Assembly (NCBI RefSeq): GCF_024623785.1
Contig: NZ_JANKBZ010000011.1
Location: forward strand, 287,960-351,959
From: Archangium lipolyticum
GTDB lineage: Bacteria > Myxococcota > Myxococcia > Myxococcales > Myxococcaceae
Direction: 5' to 3'
DNA: 64,000 nt
The translations under genes and the position numbers were made by a program. Under the pieces are notes generated by a model. The model did not search any database, was not told where the DNA came from, and worked only from the letters and a program-made list of their open reading frames with translations. Each line of letters begins with the position of its first letter. Position 1 is the stretch's first letter. Below are positions 9,553 through 17,441 of this stretch, one piece after another.

Positions 9553-10416
9553 TCACGGCCGCAGCGACTGAAGTCTCGAGCTCCGCGCCGGCGCGGCGGC
9601 AACCATGGCGTCGATCAGCGTGCGCGCCTCACCGGTCCCCTTCTCTCCGAGCGCGGCCAGCATGGGAAGTCGGCTGACCAACCACAGCCCGAGCGTGGCG
9701 AAAGGAGCCGGTATCTTGCCGAGGACCGCCACGTTCGAAGGCGTCAACGGATGGCCGAGCGAGCGAACGAGCGCGAGCCCTTCGACCATGCCGGAAGCGA
9801 TCTCGCGCGATTCATTCCACGAGAGCCCGGACCCGCGCTTGTGAACACGGTCGAAGGCAACCATCATGGGCGCCACCACCGCGGCGTGGGTGCGCAGCCA
9901 GCTGTGCATATCCGCTTGCGTGTCGGTGGCGATGCCGGCCTTTGAAAAGGTCGCGGCCCACGCAGGATCCGTGACGATGGTGATCTGCAGGGCGGAGAGT
10001 GCGCGAGGAACGACCTGGAATTTGAGTTTGCCGTCCTTGAGCTCGGCGAGGATGGCCGGAAAACCAAAGGCGAAACGGTTGGCCCCCACTGCGTCGCGCA
10101 ACCGGTCGAGCGGCGCGAAGGTGTTGAACATGAACATCACCTGCTTCGCGGCACTGCGTTGCAACGCGGGCAACACCGCATCGACCTGTGATTCGAGAAC
10201 GGTGACCAGCACCAGGTCCCACGGGGTGGTGGCATCGAGTGCGGCGCTCACTTCGACCGGCGCGCGCTGAGCATCGGTGGTGACGATGGCGCGCTCCTTC
10301 TCGAGCTGAGCGAGGCGTGCACCGCGCGCGACGACCGTCACTTCATGGCCCGCTCGAGCGAGATGAAATGCGAACGTGCTGCCGATGGAGCCGGGGCCGA
10401 CGATGGCGATTTTCAT
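9553..10416 (-). CDS. Ketopantoate reductase family oxidoreductase
   Basis: A 287-residue NAD(P)H-dependent oxidoreductase of the PanE/ApbA fold. An N-terminal Rossmann domain starts KIAIVGPGSIGSTFAFHLA (GxGxxG at residues 7-12). The all-helical C-terminal domain is fairly divergent, and the family Lys and Asn/Ser active-site residues are not evident at the usual positions. It may therefore reduce a 2-keto acid other than ketopantoate. It is transcribed alone, convergent to nothing nearby and divergent from the alpha/beta hydrolase gene. Confidence 0.8.
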   Translation of the reverse strand: MKIAIVGPGSIGSTFAFHLARAGHEVTVVARGARLAQLEKERAIVTTDAQRAPVEVSAALDATTPWDLVLVTVLESQVDAVLPALQRSAAKQVMFMFNTFAPLDRLRDAVGANRFAFGFPAILAELKDGKLKFQVVPRALSALQITIVTDPAWAATFSKAGIATDTQADMHSWLRTHAAVVAPMMVAFDRVHKRGSGLSWNESREIASGMVEGLALVRSLGHPLTPSNVAVLGKIPAPFATLGLWLVSRLPMLAALGEKGTGEARTLIDAMVAAAPARSSRLQSLRP

Positions 10417-10590
10417 GGGCGCCCCTCTATAACCAGCGCGTGGTCACGTCGCCGTACGAAATGAGCCGAATCGGGTGCGGCTCGGCCGATATGCCAGGGG
10501 ACCTTGGTCGTTGAACAGCCCGAAGCCGCCAAACCAGGGGCACCTCACGAACGAGGTGCCCACCACCGGCTCCGCCTCGGAGGTTCCGCC

Positions 10591-11856
10591 GTGTCTCGTC
10601 TTGGTCTCGTAGTCGCCGTGCTCGTCGCGTGCTCGTCCGCACTCGCGTCCCCCCGCACGCTCACCGAAGCCGAACAGCTCGCGTCCGTCAGCGCCCCTTT
10701 CGCGGCGACGCGCGAGCACGTCACCGGCGACATCTACCACTATCAATTCGACATCCGCGTCGGGTCCACGCCGAACGCACGCCTGCGCATCCACCGCGTC
10801 GTCCGCGAGCTCTCGCCGTGGCGGCCGCGTCCGGCCACGCATGCGGTGATGCTGCTGCACGGAGACTTCGCCAACTTCGTCACGAACTTCGTGCCATCAC
10901 TCGGCAATCCCACATCGTCGGCCCCTGGGCTCGCCCCGTATCTGGTGTCCCGCGGCATCGACACATGGGGCGTCGATCGGCGCTGGACGCTGCCCACCAC
11001 CGATGGTGATGTCTCCGATCTGGCCGGGATGGGCGTCAACCAGGCGATCGGGGACACCGCTGTCGCGCTCGCCTTCGCGCGGGCGACGCGGACCGTCACC
11101 GACCGCGATCCGGGCCGGATCGCCCTCGGTGGATTCTCGCATGGAGCCCAGCTCACCTACGCGTACGCCGCCGCCGATGGCCGCCACGTCTCGGCGATCG
11201 CCGCGCTCGACATCTACTACGATATCGCTCCCGAGGACGCCGACCTGCGGGCCCTGGCGTGCGCCAATGCCGCGGCGGGACGCGACGCTCTGGCCCAGGG
11301 GGTGACCGACTCCAGTAACAGCTTGTTCATCACGGCGGGCCAGTTGGCTCGGAGCACGCCCGATGAGCCCTCGCCCCTGTTCCCGTCCTACACGAATCGG
11401 GGAGTCGTGCTCACGCTCGCGGGTCTGACCTGGTGGCTCGCGCCGTACACGCCGCTGTACCACTTGAGTGCGCCGGTCCTCGACGCCGAGGGCAATGTCA
11501 CGGGGTTGAGCGAGTCGTCCGAGGACAGCGTGAGCGCGTGGTTCGCCAGCGCGCCACCACACCAGTCGATGCGCGAGGCCGTGGAGTTCGATGAGATCTG
11601 GTGCGGCACTTCGCCGAGGCCTTCACTCGCGAACATCCGCGTCCCGCTCTTCTATCTCGGCGCCGCTGGCGGGTTTGGTGACCACGGTCTGTACTCGACG
11701 ACAAGGGTCTCGTCGACCGACGTCACCACGCTCGTCATCCATCGGTTCGGGCCAGAGCGAGTCGCCGAGGACTTCGGCCACGGCGATCTGTTGTACGCGG
11801 AGGACGCGCCGACACTCGCCTGGGGACCGTTCGCGGCGTGGCTGCTGCACCACTGA
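10591..11856 (+). CDS. Secreted alpha/beta hydrolase
   Basis: A 421-residue protein with a signal peptide that could be cleaved as a lipoprotein (LVAC) or after ALA. The nucleophile elbow GGFSHGAQ provides the serine, HAVMLLHGDFANF the oxyanion strand, and DFGHGDLLYAEDAP near the C-terminus the probable catalytic His. The GTG start at 10591 is preferred because GGAGG lies seven bases upstream and it places the signal peptide at the N-terminus; the frame is open from 10504. Substrate unknown: an esterase or peptidase-like hydrolase is likely. Confidence 0.8.
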   Translation: MSRLGLVVAVLVACSSALASPRTLTEAEQLASVSAPFAATREHVTGDIYHYQFDIRVGSTPNARLRIHRVVRELSPWRPRPATHAVMLLHGDFANFVTNFVPSLGNPTSSAPGLAPYLVSRGIDTWGVDRRWTLPTTDGDVSDLAGMGVNQAIGDTAVALAFARATRTVTDRDPGRIALGGFSHGAQLTYAYAAADGRHVSAIAALDIYYDIAPEDADLRALACANAAAGRDALAQGVTDSSNSLFITAGQLARSTPDEPSPLFPSYTNRGVVLTLAGLTWWLAPYTPLYHLSAPVLDAEGNVTGLSESSEDSVSAWFASAPPHQSMREAVEFDEIWCGTSPRPSLANIRVPLFYLGAAGGFGDHGLYSTTRVSSTDVTTLVIHRFGPERVAEDFGHGDLLYAEDAPTLAWGPFAAWLLHH

Positions 11857-11868
11857 CAAGAACTCGGC

Positions 11869-11897
11869 GGGGCGGCGGTGCCAGACACCGCCACCCC
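11869..11897. terminator. Bidirectional hairpin between convergent genes
   Basis: The sequence GGGGcGGCGGTG / CACCGCCaCCCC forms an 11-bp stem interrupted by one mismatch, with a 5-base loop. It lies between the hydrolase stop (11856) and the stop of the outer-membrane protein gene (11917). Confidence 0.6.
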
Positions 11898-11916
11898 GGA
11901 AGGAGATGGCCGAGGG

Positions 11917-12507
11917 TCAGAAGGCGTAGCCGAGCGCGAACCCCAGCGAGATGCCGTTACCGTACAAGAGCTGGAAGGCCTGCCGCTGCGCCTCGTTGGG
12001 GGTTCCGGAGACGATTTCCGGATTCCTGGTCAAGGCGAAAGCGTACCCAGCGGTCGCCGAGACGCAGAAGCCTCCATTCGCGAGGAACTCCAGGCCACCG
12101 ACCACCTGGGCGAAGGGCGCGGGCTTCACCCGGGCGAGCACCCTGTTGTTGTTGGTATCGAGGGAGATGGGCTCGTCACCCGCGCCACCGGTCATCATCA
12201 TGCCCGCACCCAGGAAAGGCGTGAACTTGGAGGTGAGGAAGTTGTAGCGGAAGCGCGCGCCGCCCTTCCATCCCGATGCCGACAGCCCTCCCGCCATGTC
12301 GAGCGAGAGCGAGGGCATGAAGTGGTAGGTGGCCTGCAGCCCCACCCCGCTGAGGGTGTTCCACCCAGCCTCCGCCATGAGCGCGAAGCGGCGCTGCGAA
12401 CGGATGGGCGTGGAGGAGCCCTGCGGCGTCCCCTCCTGCGCGAGTGCGGTGGACGGAAGCGCGAGGCTCGAGGCGAGGAACGAGACGAACACGAACGAAC
12501 GGAACAT
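11917..12507 (-). CDS. Small outer-membrane beta-barrel protein
   Basis: A 196-residue protein with a classical signal peptide ending ALA before QEG, then alternating amphipathic strands (FALMAEAGWNTLSGVGLQATYHF, SLSLDMAGGLSASG, GARFRYNFLT) and a terminal aromatic strand ISLGFALGYAF, which fits recognition by the BAM machinery. The ATG at 12507 has AGGA at good spacing and starts the signal peptide directly. An in-frame ATG at 12540, also with a ribosome site, would add 11 residues. The role is unknown; it resembles OmpA/OmpW-size porin-like barrels. Confidence 0.75.
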   Translation of the reverse strand: MFRSFVFVSFLASSLALPSTALAQEGTPQGSSTPIRSQRRFALMAEAGWNTLSGVGLQATYHFMPSLSLDMAGGLSASGWKGGARFRYNFLTSKFTPFLGAGMMMTGGAGDEPISLDTNNNRVLARVKPAPFAQVVGGLEFLANGGFCVSATAGYAFALTRNPEIVSGTPNEAQRQAFQLLYGNGISLGFALGYAF

Positions 12508-12835
12508 GGACTTCCTGTCGGACAGACACACCGGCTTCATGCACTTCCCCCTCTTGAGTTGAATGCCCTGCATCGAGTCAGAGCCGGCGAGCGGGAGAAT
12601 CATGCAGGAAATCCGCGGGCTATTTCCGCGTGAGTCTCACCGGGGTACTCGTAGGGGGCATTGTCGCACATCGCTCTCGTTGACGTGTCAGCCCGTGTCA
12701 GTCGACGTGTCAGCCCGTGTCAGTCGACGTGTCGGCCATGCGGCACGGGGGAGTCCCTGGGACCGTGTGCGCTCGTGGTGAGGCGATGCGGTCCTCATCG
12801 GACACACGGCATGGAATCTGCACCGGCGCGGTGCC
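12508..12835. other. Divergent intergenic region before the lipoxygenase gene
   Basis: About 330 bp with no convincing gene. It contains the 2.5-copy 22-bp tandem repeat at 12682-12737 and should carry the promoters of the divergent outer-membrane-protein and lipoxygenase genes. Confidence 0.6.
12682..12737. repeat. 22-bp tandem repeat, about 2.5 copies
   Basis: The unit GACGTGTCAGCCCGTGTCAG + TC occurs at 12682-12703 and identically at 12704-12725, followed by a partial copy to about 12737. Each unit contains two spaced GTGTCA elements, so the array presents GTGTCA-type boxes at regular spacing about 100-150 bp upstream of the lipoxygenase start. It could be a multimeric operator; it is too short to be a CRISPR array. 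Confidence 0.75.
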
Positions 12836-14863
12836 ATGAGCGTGGAATACAAAATCAAGGTTCGCACGGGCGCTCGTCTGGGGTCAGGGACGGACACCGA
12901 CATCAGCGTCGTTCTGGTGGGCTCACTGGGAGAAAGCGAGCAGCACGTCCTGAACAAGCGCTTCCACAACGACTTCGAGGCGGGGGCGGAGGATGTCTAT
13001 ACGCTCCAGACCCGGGATGTCGGTGAGTTGCTGCTGCTGCGCTTCACCAACTCCGGGGGTCTGGCGGCTGACTGGCTCCTCGACTTCGCCCATGTCACCT
13101 CGGGTGACAAGAGCTGGCACTTTCCACACTACCGCTGGGTCCTGGGCGGTACGACGGTCGAGGTCCTCGAGGGCTCGGCCGTGTTGCCGCAGAACGTGCG
13201 TCACGTGCGCACGGTGGAGGCCCGCCGCGCGCAGCTCGAGAACCGCAAGAAGATGTACCCCTGGCGCCCCGCCGAGGCGACCGCCGGGTTGCCCGGCGCG
13301 CTCGACATCAGCAAGGAGCGTCCGCTGCCCAAGGACGAGCTGTATCGGAACCTGACCGAGGGCAGCTACGAGACTGTCATCGCCAGGACGATGGCCACGC
13401 TCCGGCTGCACCTGCCCCTCCTGGCCGATGCCTGGAATGGGTTGGTGGATACGCTCGGCATTCTCAAGCACCTGGAACTGCCCAAGCTCGCCGAGCGGTG
13501 GCAGGACGATCACGAGTTCGCGCGGCAGGCCGTCCAGGGCGTCAATCCGCTCCACATCACGAGCATCACCGCCCTGCCCGAGGGAATGCCGCTCACGGAC
13601 CACGAGGTCCGGGGCCTTTTGTCGCCGGGCACCTCGCTGGTGGGGGCACTCGAAGCCAGGCGGGTGTTCCTGCTCGACTTCGAGGTGCTCGAGGGCATTC
13701 CCATGTTCCGCAAGGTCGACGAGCACGGAGTCGAGGAGCGGCGCTGGGCGCCCGCGTCCCGGTGCCTGCTCTACCTCGAGGATTCCCAGCGGCTGCGTCC
13801 GCTCGCGATCCAGCTGGGCCGTGACCCCGCGAAGGATCCCGTGTTCACCCCGAACGATTCCGAGGCGGATTGGCTCGCCGCGAAGATCTACCTGCGTTGC
13901 AGCGAGGGCAACGCCCACCAGATGATCGCGCACGCGCTGCGCACGCACTTCGTGGTGGAGCCGTTCGTCATGGCGACGATGCGCAACCTGCCGGATCCGC
14001 ACCCCATCTACAAACTGATGCGCCGCCACTTCCGCTACACGCTCGCCATCAACGAGGGGGCGCGCAAGGGCCTGCTCGACGAGGGCGGCGTGTTCGACGA
14101 CTTCATCGCCACCGGTGGTCCGGACAAGGGACACATCAAGCTGGGCCAGAAGGGCTTCCAGCGCTGGAAACTGGCGGACAACAAGCCGCGCCTGGACCTC
14201 CAGCGCCGGGGCGTGCTCGATCCCGCCATCCTGCCCGACTACCCGTACCGGGATGATGCCCTGCCGCTGTGGGACGCGCTCGAGGAGTTCGTGGGAGGCG
14301 TGCTCGCCCCCTTCTACAAGTCCGACGCCGACCTGGTGAACGACACCGAGATACAGGCCTGGTGGGCGGATCTCCTCGAGCACGGCATCCCCGTCGACAA
14401 GATGCCCTGTGCCAGGCTCGAGCGCGTCGCGGACCTCGCCGACATCCTCACCACCGTGCTCTACACGGGCAGCGTCCACCACGCCGCGGTGAACTACCTC
14501 CAGTACGAGCACTACGCCTTCGTCCCCAACGCGCCGCTGTGCATGCGCAAGCCTCCCCCGGCGCAGAAGGGCGTGCTGCGCCTGGAAGACATCACCGAGA
14601 TGATTCCGACCAGATCCCAGACCCTCTGGCAGGTCGCCATCGGACGCGCGCTCGCCAGCTTCGGCGAGGACGAGGAGTTCCTGCTCAACGAGGGTGGGTG
14701 GAGGGAGACGTACTTCCAGGAGCCCGGGTTCCTCGCCATCCGGGAGCGGCTCTACGAGCGGTTGCGTGCCCAGCTCGAGGCGGTGAAGGCCCGCAACGCG
14801 AAGCGCGACGTCCCCTACACGGTGCTCCAGCCAGACCGGGTCCCTTGCGGCATCACCGTCTGA
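12836..14863 (+). CDS. PLAT-domain lipoxygenase
   Basis: A 675-residue animal-type lipoxygenase that would insert O2 into polyunsaturated fatty acids. An N-terminal PLAT/C2-like domain (1-110) with SWHFPHYRWV is followed by the catalytic helical domain. Metal ligands visible are H366 and H371 (HALRTH), H549 and N553 (HHAAVN) and the C-terminal carboxylate. PNAPLCMRKPPP is another strong family motif. The last residue is Val rather than the usual Ile, as known for fungal manganese lipoxygenase. It is followed at 45 bp by a P450 gene in the same direction, suggesting a two-step oxylipin pathway. There is no signal peptide, so the enzyme is probably cytoplasmic or membrane-associated. Confidence 0.93.
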   Translation: MSVEYKIKVRTGARLGSGTDTDISVVLVGSLGESEQHVLNKRFHNDFEAGAEDVYTLQTRDVGELLLLRFTNSGGLAADWLLDFAHVTSGDKSWHFPHYRWVLGGTTVEVLEGSAVLPQNVRHVRTVEARRAQLENRKKMYPWRPAEATAGLPGALDISKERPLPKDELYRNLTEGSYETVIARTMATLRLHLPLLADAWNGLVDTLGILKHLELPKLAERWQDDHEFARQAVQGVNPLHITSITALPEGMPLTDHEVRGLLSPGTSLVGALEARRVFLLDFEVLEGIPMFRKVDEHGVEERRWAPASRCLLYLEDSQRLRPLAIQLGRDPAKDPVFTPNDSEADWLAAKIYLRCSEGNAHQMIAHALRTHFVVEPFVMATMRNLPDPHPIYKLMRRHFRYTLAINEGARKGLLDEGGVFDDFIATGGPDKGHIKLGQKGFQRWKLADNKPRLDLQRRGVLDPAILPDYPYRDDALPLWDALEEFVGGVLAPFYKSDADLVNDTEIQAWWADLLEHGIPVDKMPCARLERVADLADILTTVLYTGSVHHAAVNYLQYEHYAFVPNAPLCMRKPPPAQKGVLRLEDITEMIPTRSQTLWQVAIGRALASFGEDEEFLLNEGGWRETYFQEPGFLAIRERLYERLRAQLEAVKARNAKRDVPYTVLQPDRVPCGITV

Positions 14864-14908
14864 GTCGTTGCTCCTCCCGCCCCACCCGTGTCTCCAAGGA
14901 GTCCATCC

Positions 14909-16288
14909 GTGCCGAACCCGCTGTCTCGAGGTCTGTTCAACCTGTTCTTCGGCTCCAGACGCCGGGCCTTCGCGTCCCTGCCCGGGCCCGTGCCTGGAAT
15001 CCTCGGCAACGCCGGAGACTTCCTCGGTGGCGAGAAGCCCTGGAACGTCTGTGCGCGCTACGGCCGTGAGTACGGAGGCGTCACCCTGGTCTGGCTGGGG
15101 CCCAAACCGGCCCTGGTGCTCAACGATCCCACGCTCATCGAGCAGGTGCTCGACTCCCGCCGCATGGAGTTCGAGAAGGGCTCGCTCCACGAGCAACTCA
15201 AGCCGACCACGACGGAGCACTCGATCTTCATCGCGAACCTGAATGGGGACTGGGCCACGAAGCGCCAGCAGGATCCCTTCGTCCAGTCCTGGTCACCCCG
15301 GTGGCTGGCCGCCCAGGTCGCCCCCATGCAGGCGGTGATCACCGAGGCCGTCAACGCCCTCATCGCGAGCGGGAAGACGGTCGATCTCGCGCCCGTGCTC
15401 CGCCGGCTGACGTTCGACGCCTTCGCCGTTGCTGGCATGGGCGAGAAGACACCGGACTCGGTGTACGAGGACTTCATGCTGCTCGCCAAGGGGGCGGATG
15501 CGCGGCTCCAGTCCAATCTGCCCTTGAGGTTCGTCTCGTTGCCCAAGGGCTTCGAGGCCGCCCGTGAGCGGTTCTACCGGTTCTTCGAGGAGCGTCTCGG
15601 TGCCTTGCGCCGCTCCCCCAAGCCGGAGGCCACGGACCTGATGTCATGGATGCTGCGCGAGATGCCCGGCTTCGACGACAAGTGGCTGGCGCGCCACGTC
15701 GCGCTGATGTTCTACGGCGGTGTCTTCTCGTCGAGCACCACGCTGGTGGGCGCGTTCCACCAGGTGCAGAAGCACCCCGGCGCCGAGGCGCGGCTCGTGA
15801 CCGAGGCCGCCACGTTCGCCGGGGGGCCACCCACCCTCGAGCGTTTGAACGACGCGCGGTGGCTCGAGGCCGTCACCCTCGAGGCGCTGCGGATTCTTCC
15901 CGCGGTCCGCGTCTTCATCCGCACCCCGGTCAAGGACGTGCAGTTCGCCGGCGTCACGTTGCCGGCGGGGACGACACTCATGATCTCCAACCAGCACCTG
16001 CACCGAGACCCCACGCACTGGCCCAACCCGGACTCCTTCGAGCCCGAGCGATGGCTGGACGGAGGCCTGGCGAGAGATCCCATCGGCAGCGGCCACTTCT
16101 TCCCGTTCGGCCGGGGCCCGCGCATGTGCGTGGCCACCGACTTCGCCATGGTGTTCCTGCGCACGGCCATCGCGACGATCGCCGCTCGCGCCAGGGTCCA
16201 GGTCGCCTCGACGGAGCCCTTCGAGGAGGGCTTCTTCTTCGGCGTGGTCCTCCCCACGAACGTCCACGCGAAGTTCATCGCGCGCTGA
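14909..16288 (+). CDS. Cytochrome P450 with atypical I-helix, paired with lipoxygenase
   Basis: A 459-residue P450. Heme ligand C407 lies in FPFGRGPRMCV, the K-helix ExxR is EALR, and the meander is SFEPERW. In the I-helix the expected [AG]Gx[DE][TS] is GGVFS (residues 270-274): the acid is replaced by Phe273 and the alcohol shifted to a Ser run (S274-S276). Loss of the acid/alcohol pair is typical of P450s that rearrange peroxides (CYP74 allene oxide synthases, prostacyclin/thromboxane synthases) rather than activating O2. With a lipoxygenase immediately upstream, a fatty-acid hydroperoxide is the likely substrate. The GTG start at 14909 has AAGGAG upstream; GTG at 14888 lacks one. Confidence 0.9.
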   Translation: MPNPLSRGLFNLFFGSRRRAFASLPGPVPGILGNAGDFLGGEKPWNVCARYGREYGGVTLVWLGPKPALVLNDPTLIEQVLDSRRMEFEKGSLHEQLKPTTTEHSIFIANLNGDWATKRQQDPFVQSWSPRWLAAQVAPMQAVITEAVNALIASGKTVDLAPVLRRLTFDAFAVAGMGEKTPDSVYEDFMLLAKGADARLQSNLPLRFVSLPKGFEAARERFYRFFEERLGALRRSPKPEATDLMSWMLREMPGFDDKWLARHVALMFYGGVFSSSTTLVGAFHQVQKHPGAEARLVTEAATFAGGPPTLERLNDARWLEAVTLEALRILPAVRVFIRTPVKDVQFAGVTLPAGTTLMISNQHLHRDPTHWPNPDSFEPERWLDGGLARDPIGSGHFFPFGRGPRMCVATDFAMVFLRTAIATIAARARVQVASTEPFEEGFFFGVVLPTNVHAKFIAR

Positions 16289-16297
16289 GCCGTGGCT

Positions 16298-16339
16298 CCC
16301 AGGCCCCCTACCCCGCCCCTTCTGGGAGGGTGGCCTGGG
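16298..16339. terminator. Possible hairpin between convergent genes
   Basis: CCCAGGCC at 16298-16305 and GGCCTGGG at 16332-16339 form an 8-bp perfect inverted repeat around a 26-base C-rich loop. It lies in the 73-bp gap between convergent stops. The loop is long, so the call is weak. Confidence 0.35.
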
Positions 16340-16361
16340 TCATGGGGCCAGGTGCCCTGGC

Positions 16362-17405
16362 TCAGCGGTGGAGCGTCCAGGTGCCGCCGTTCCAGTCGAT
16401 TCCGACGTAGCGCCGATGGTGGATGTCGTACACCACGTGTCTCATGTGGGCCTGCTGCGGGGCCGTCTTTCCCGCGCACCAGTCACCGTCGTAACTGCTG
16501 ACCACCTCGTTGGCGAAGGCCACGACGTCTCCGTACTCGGTGTCGAAGACCGCTGGGCCCTTATGGGGGAAGGGCAGCTCAGAGTCCTTGGCCTGCCAAC
16601 CGGAGTCGGTCCACGCGTACCAGTCCCACAGTGGCAGGCCCTGGACGCCAGAGCCCGCCACCAGGAGCAGCTCGCCATGCCGGCAGTCGAAGACGAGTCC
16701 AGCGTACTGGCGATGGCCAAACCCAGGCCCCACTTCATCCTTGAGTGACCAGGTTTCATCGAGCTCCCATGTCGCCAGGCCGTCCGCGAAGAAGACGATG
16801 CGCTGACGGGAGGCGTCGTACCTCATGACGCCGAGACCCGACGGAGCGCCCTTGGAGCCTGGATCGACCTGGATCTGGAGATTCCGCCAGCTGGTGCCAT
16901 CCCAGGCGTACGTCTGGGGCCCTTCGGATGCAGCGGTGTCGAGCGCCACCAGCTGTTGCCGACGAGGGTCGAACGTCAGGCTCGAGAAGTCCGCGGGTGT
17001 CGTTGCCGCGAGCTTGCTCCATCGGGCTCCATCGAACGTCCACGTGCTGCCCTGGCCCACCGCCACGACCTGGTCCCGTACCGGATCGTAAGCAAGCAGA
17101 GAGAAGCCGCCGCCACCCGCTTCCGGGACCGGAACCCAGGTCCCGAACAGGTAGGGCTGGCCACCGTCGGCGAGAACGTAGCCACCCCCGTCCCTGACGT
17201 ACGCGGGGTCCTTCGGCAGGCATTCCCGTGAGGGCATGGAACGATACGACGGGTTCACGGGGCATTCGCCGTCGAGCTCCACTGGCGGGCCCGCGTCCGG
17301 GTCCATTCCCCCATCACGCCCACCGTCATCGGGCGGGCTCCCCGGGCACCCCACGAGGAGCATCATGAAAGCCAGGGCCGCGGCAGCACGTGTCATCATC
17401 GTCAT
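16362..17405 (-). CDS. Lipoprotein with kelch-like beta-propeller repeats
   Basis: About 347 residues: a lipoprotein signal (LLVGC), an Asp/Gly-rich linker typical of myxobacterial surface lipoproteins, then repeating blade-like units of the form YDPVRDQVVAVGQGSTWTFDG, FDPRRQQLVAL and YDASRQRIVFF. Each pairs a D-x-x-R turn with a W-x-x-DG strand, as in kelch/galactose-oxidase propellers. A catalytic function is not evident; surface binding is more likely. The ATG at 17405 gives a compact signal peptide; ATG 17423 has a better ribosome site but adds an acidic N-terminus. It lies just downstream of the GH50-like gene on the same strand. Confidence 0.7.
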   Translation of the reverse strand: MTMMTRAAAALAFMMLLVGCPGSPPDDGGRDGGMDPDAGPPVELDGECPVNPSYRSMPSRECLPKDPAYVRDGGGYVLADGGQPYLFGTWVPVPEAGGGGFSLLAYDPVRDQVVAVGQGSTWTFDGARWSKLAATTPADFSSLTFDPRRQQLVALDTAASEGPQTYAWDGTSWRNLQIQVDPGSKGAPSGLGVMRYDASRQRIVFFADGLATWELDETWSLKDEVGPGFGHRQYAGLVFDCRHGELLLVAGSGVQGLPLWDWYAWTDSGWQAKDSELPFPHKGPAVFDTEYGDVVAFANEVVSSYDGDWCAGKTAPQQAHMRHVVYDIHHRRYVGIDWNGGTWTLHR

Positions 17406-17441
17406 GCCGCCGTCATACACCACAACCTCATGGCGCGGTCA

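Noticed and set aside
12682..12737. CRISPR-like array
   Set aside because: The repeats are directly adjacent with no unique spacers and there are only 2.5 copies.
12923..15220. A 765-codon open frame on the minus strand
   Set aside because: Antisense to the lipoxygenase and the start of the P450, both of which have full catalytic motifs. The antisense translation has none.
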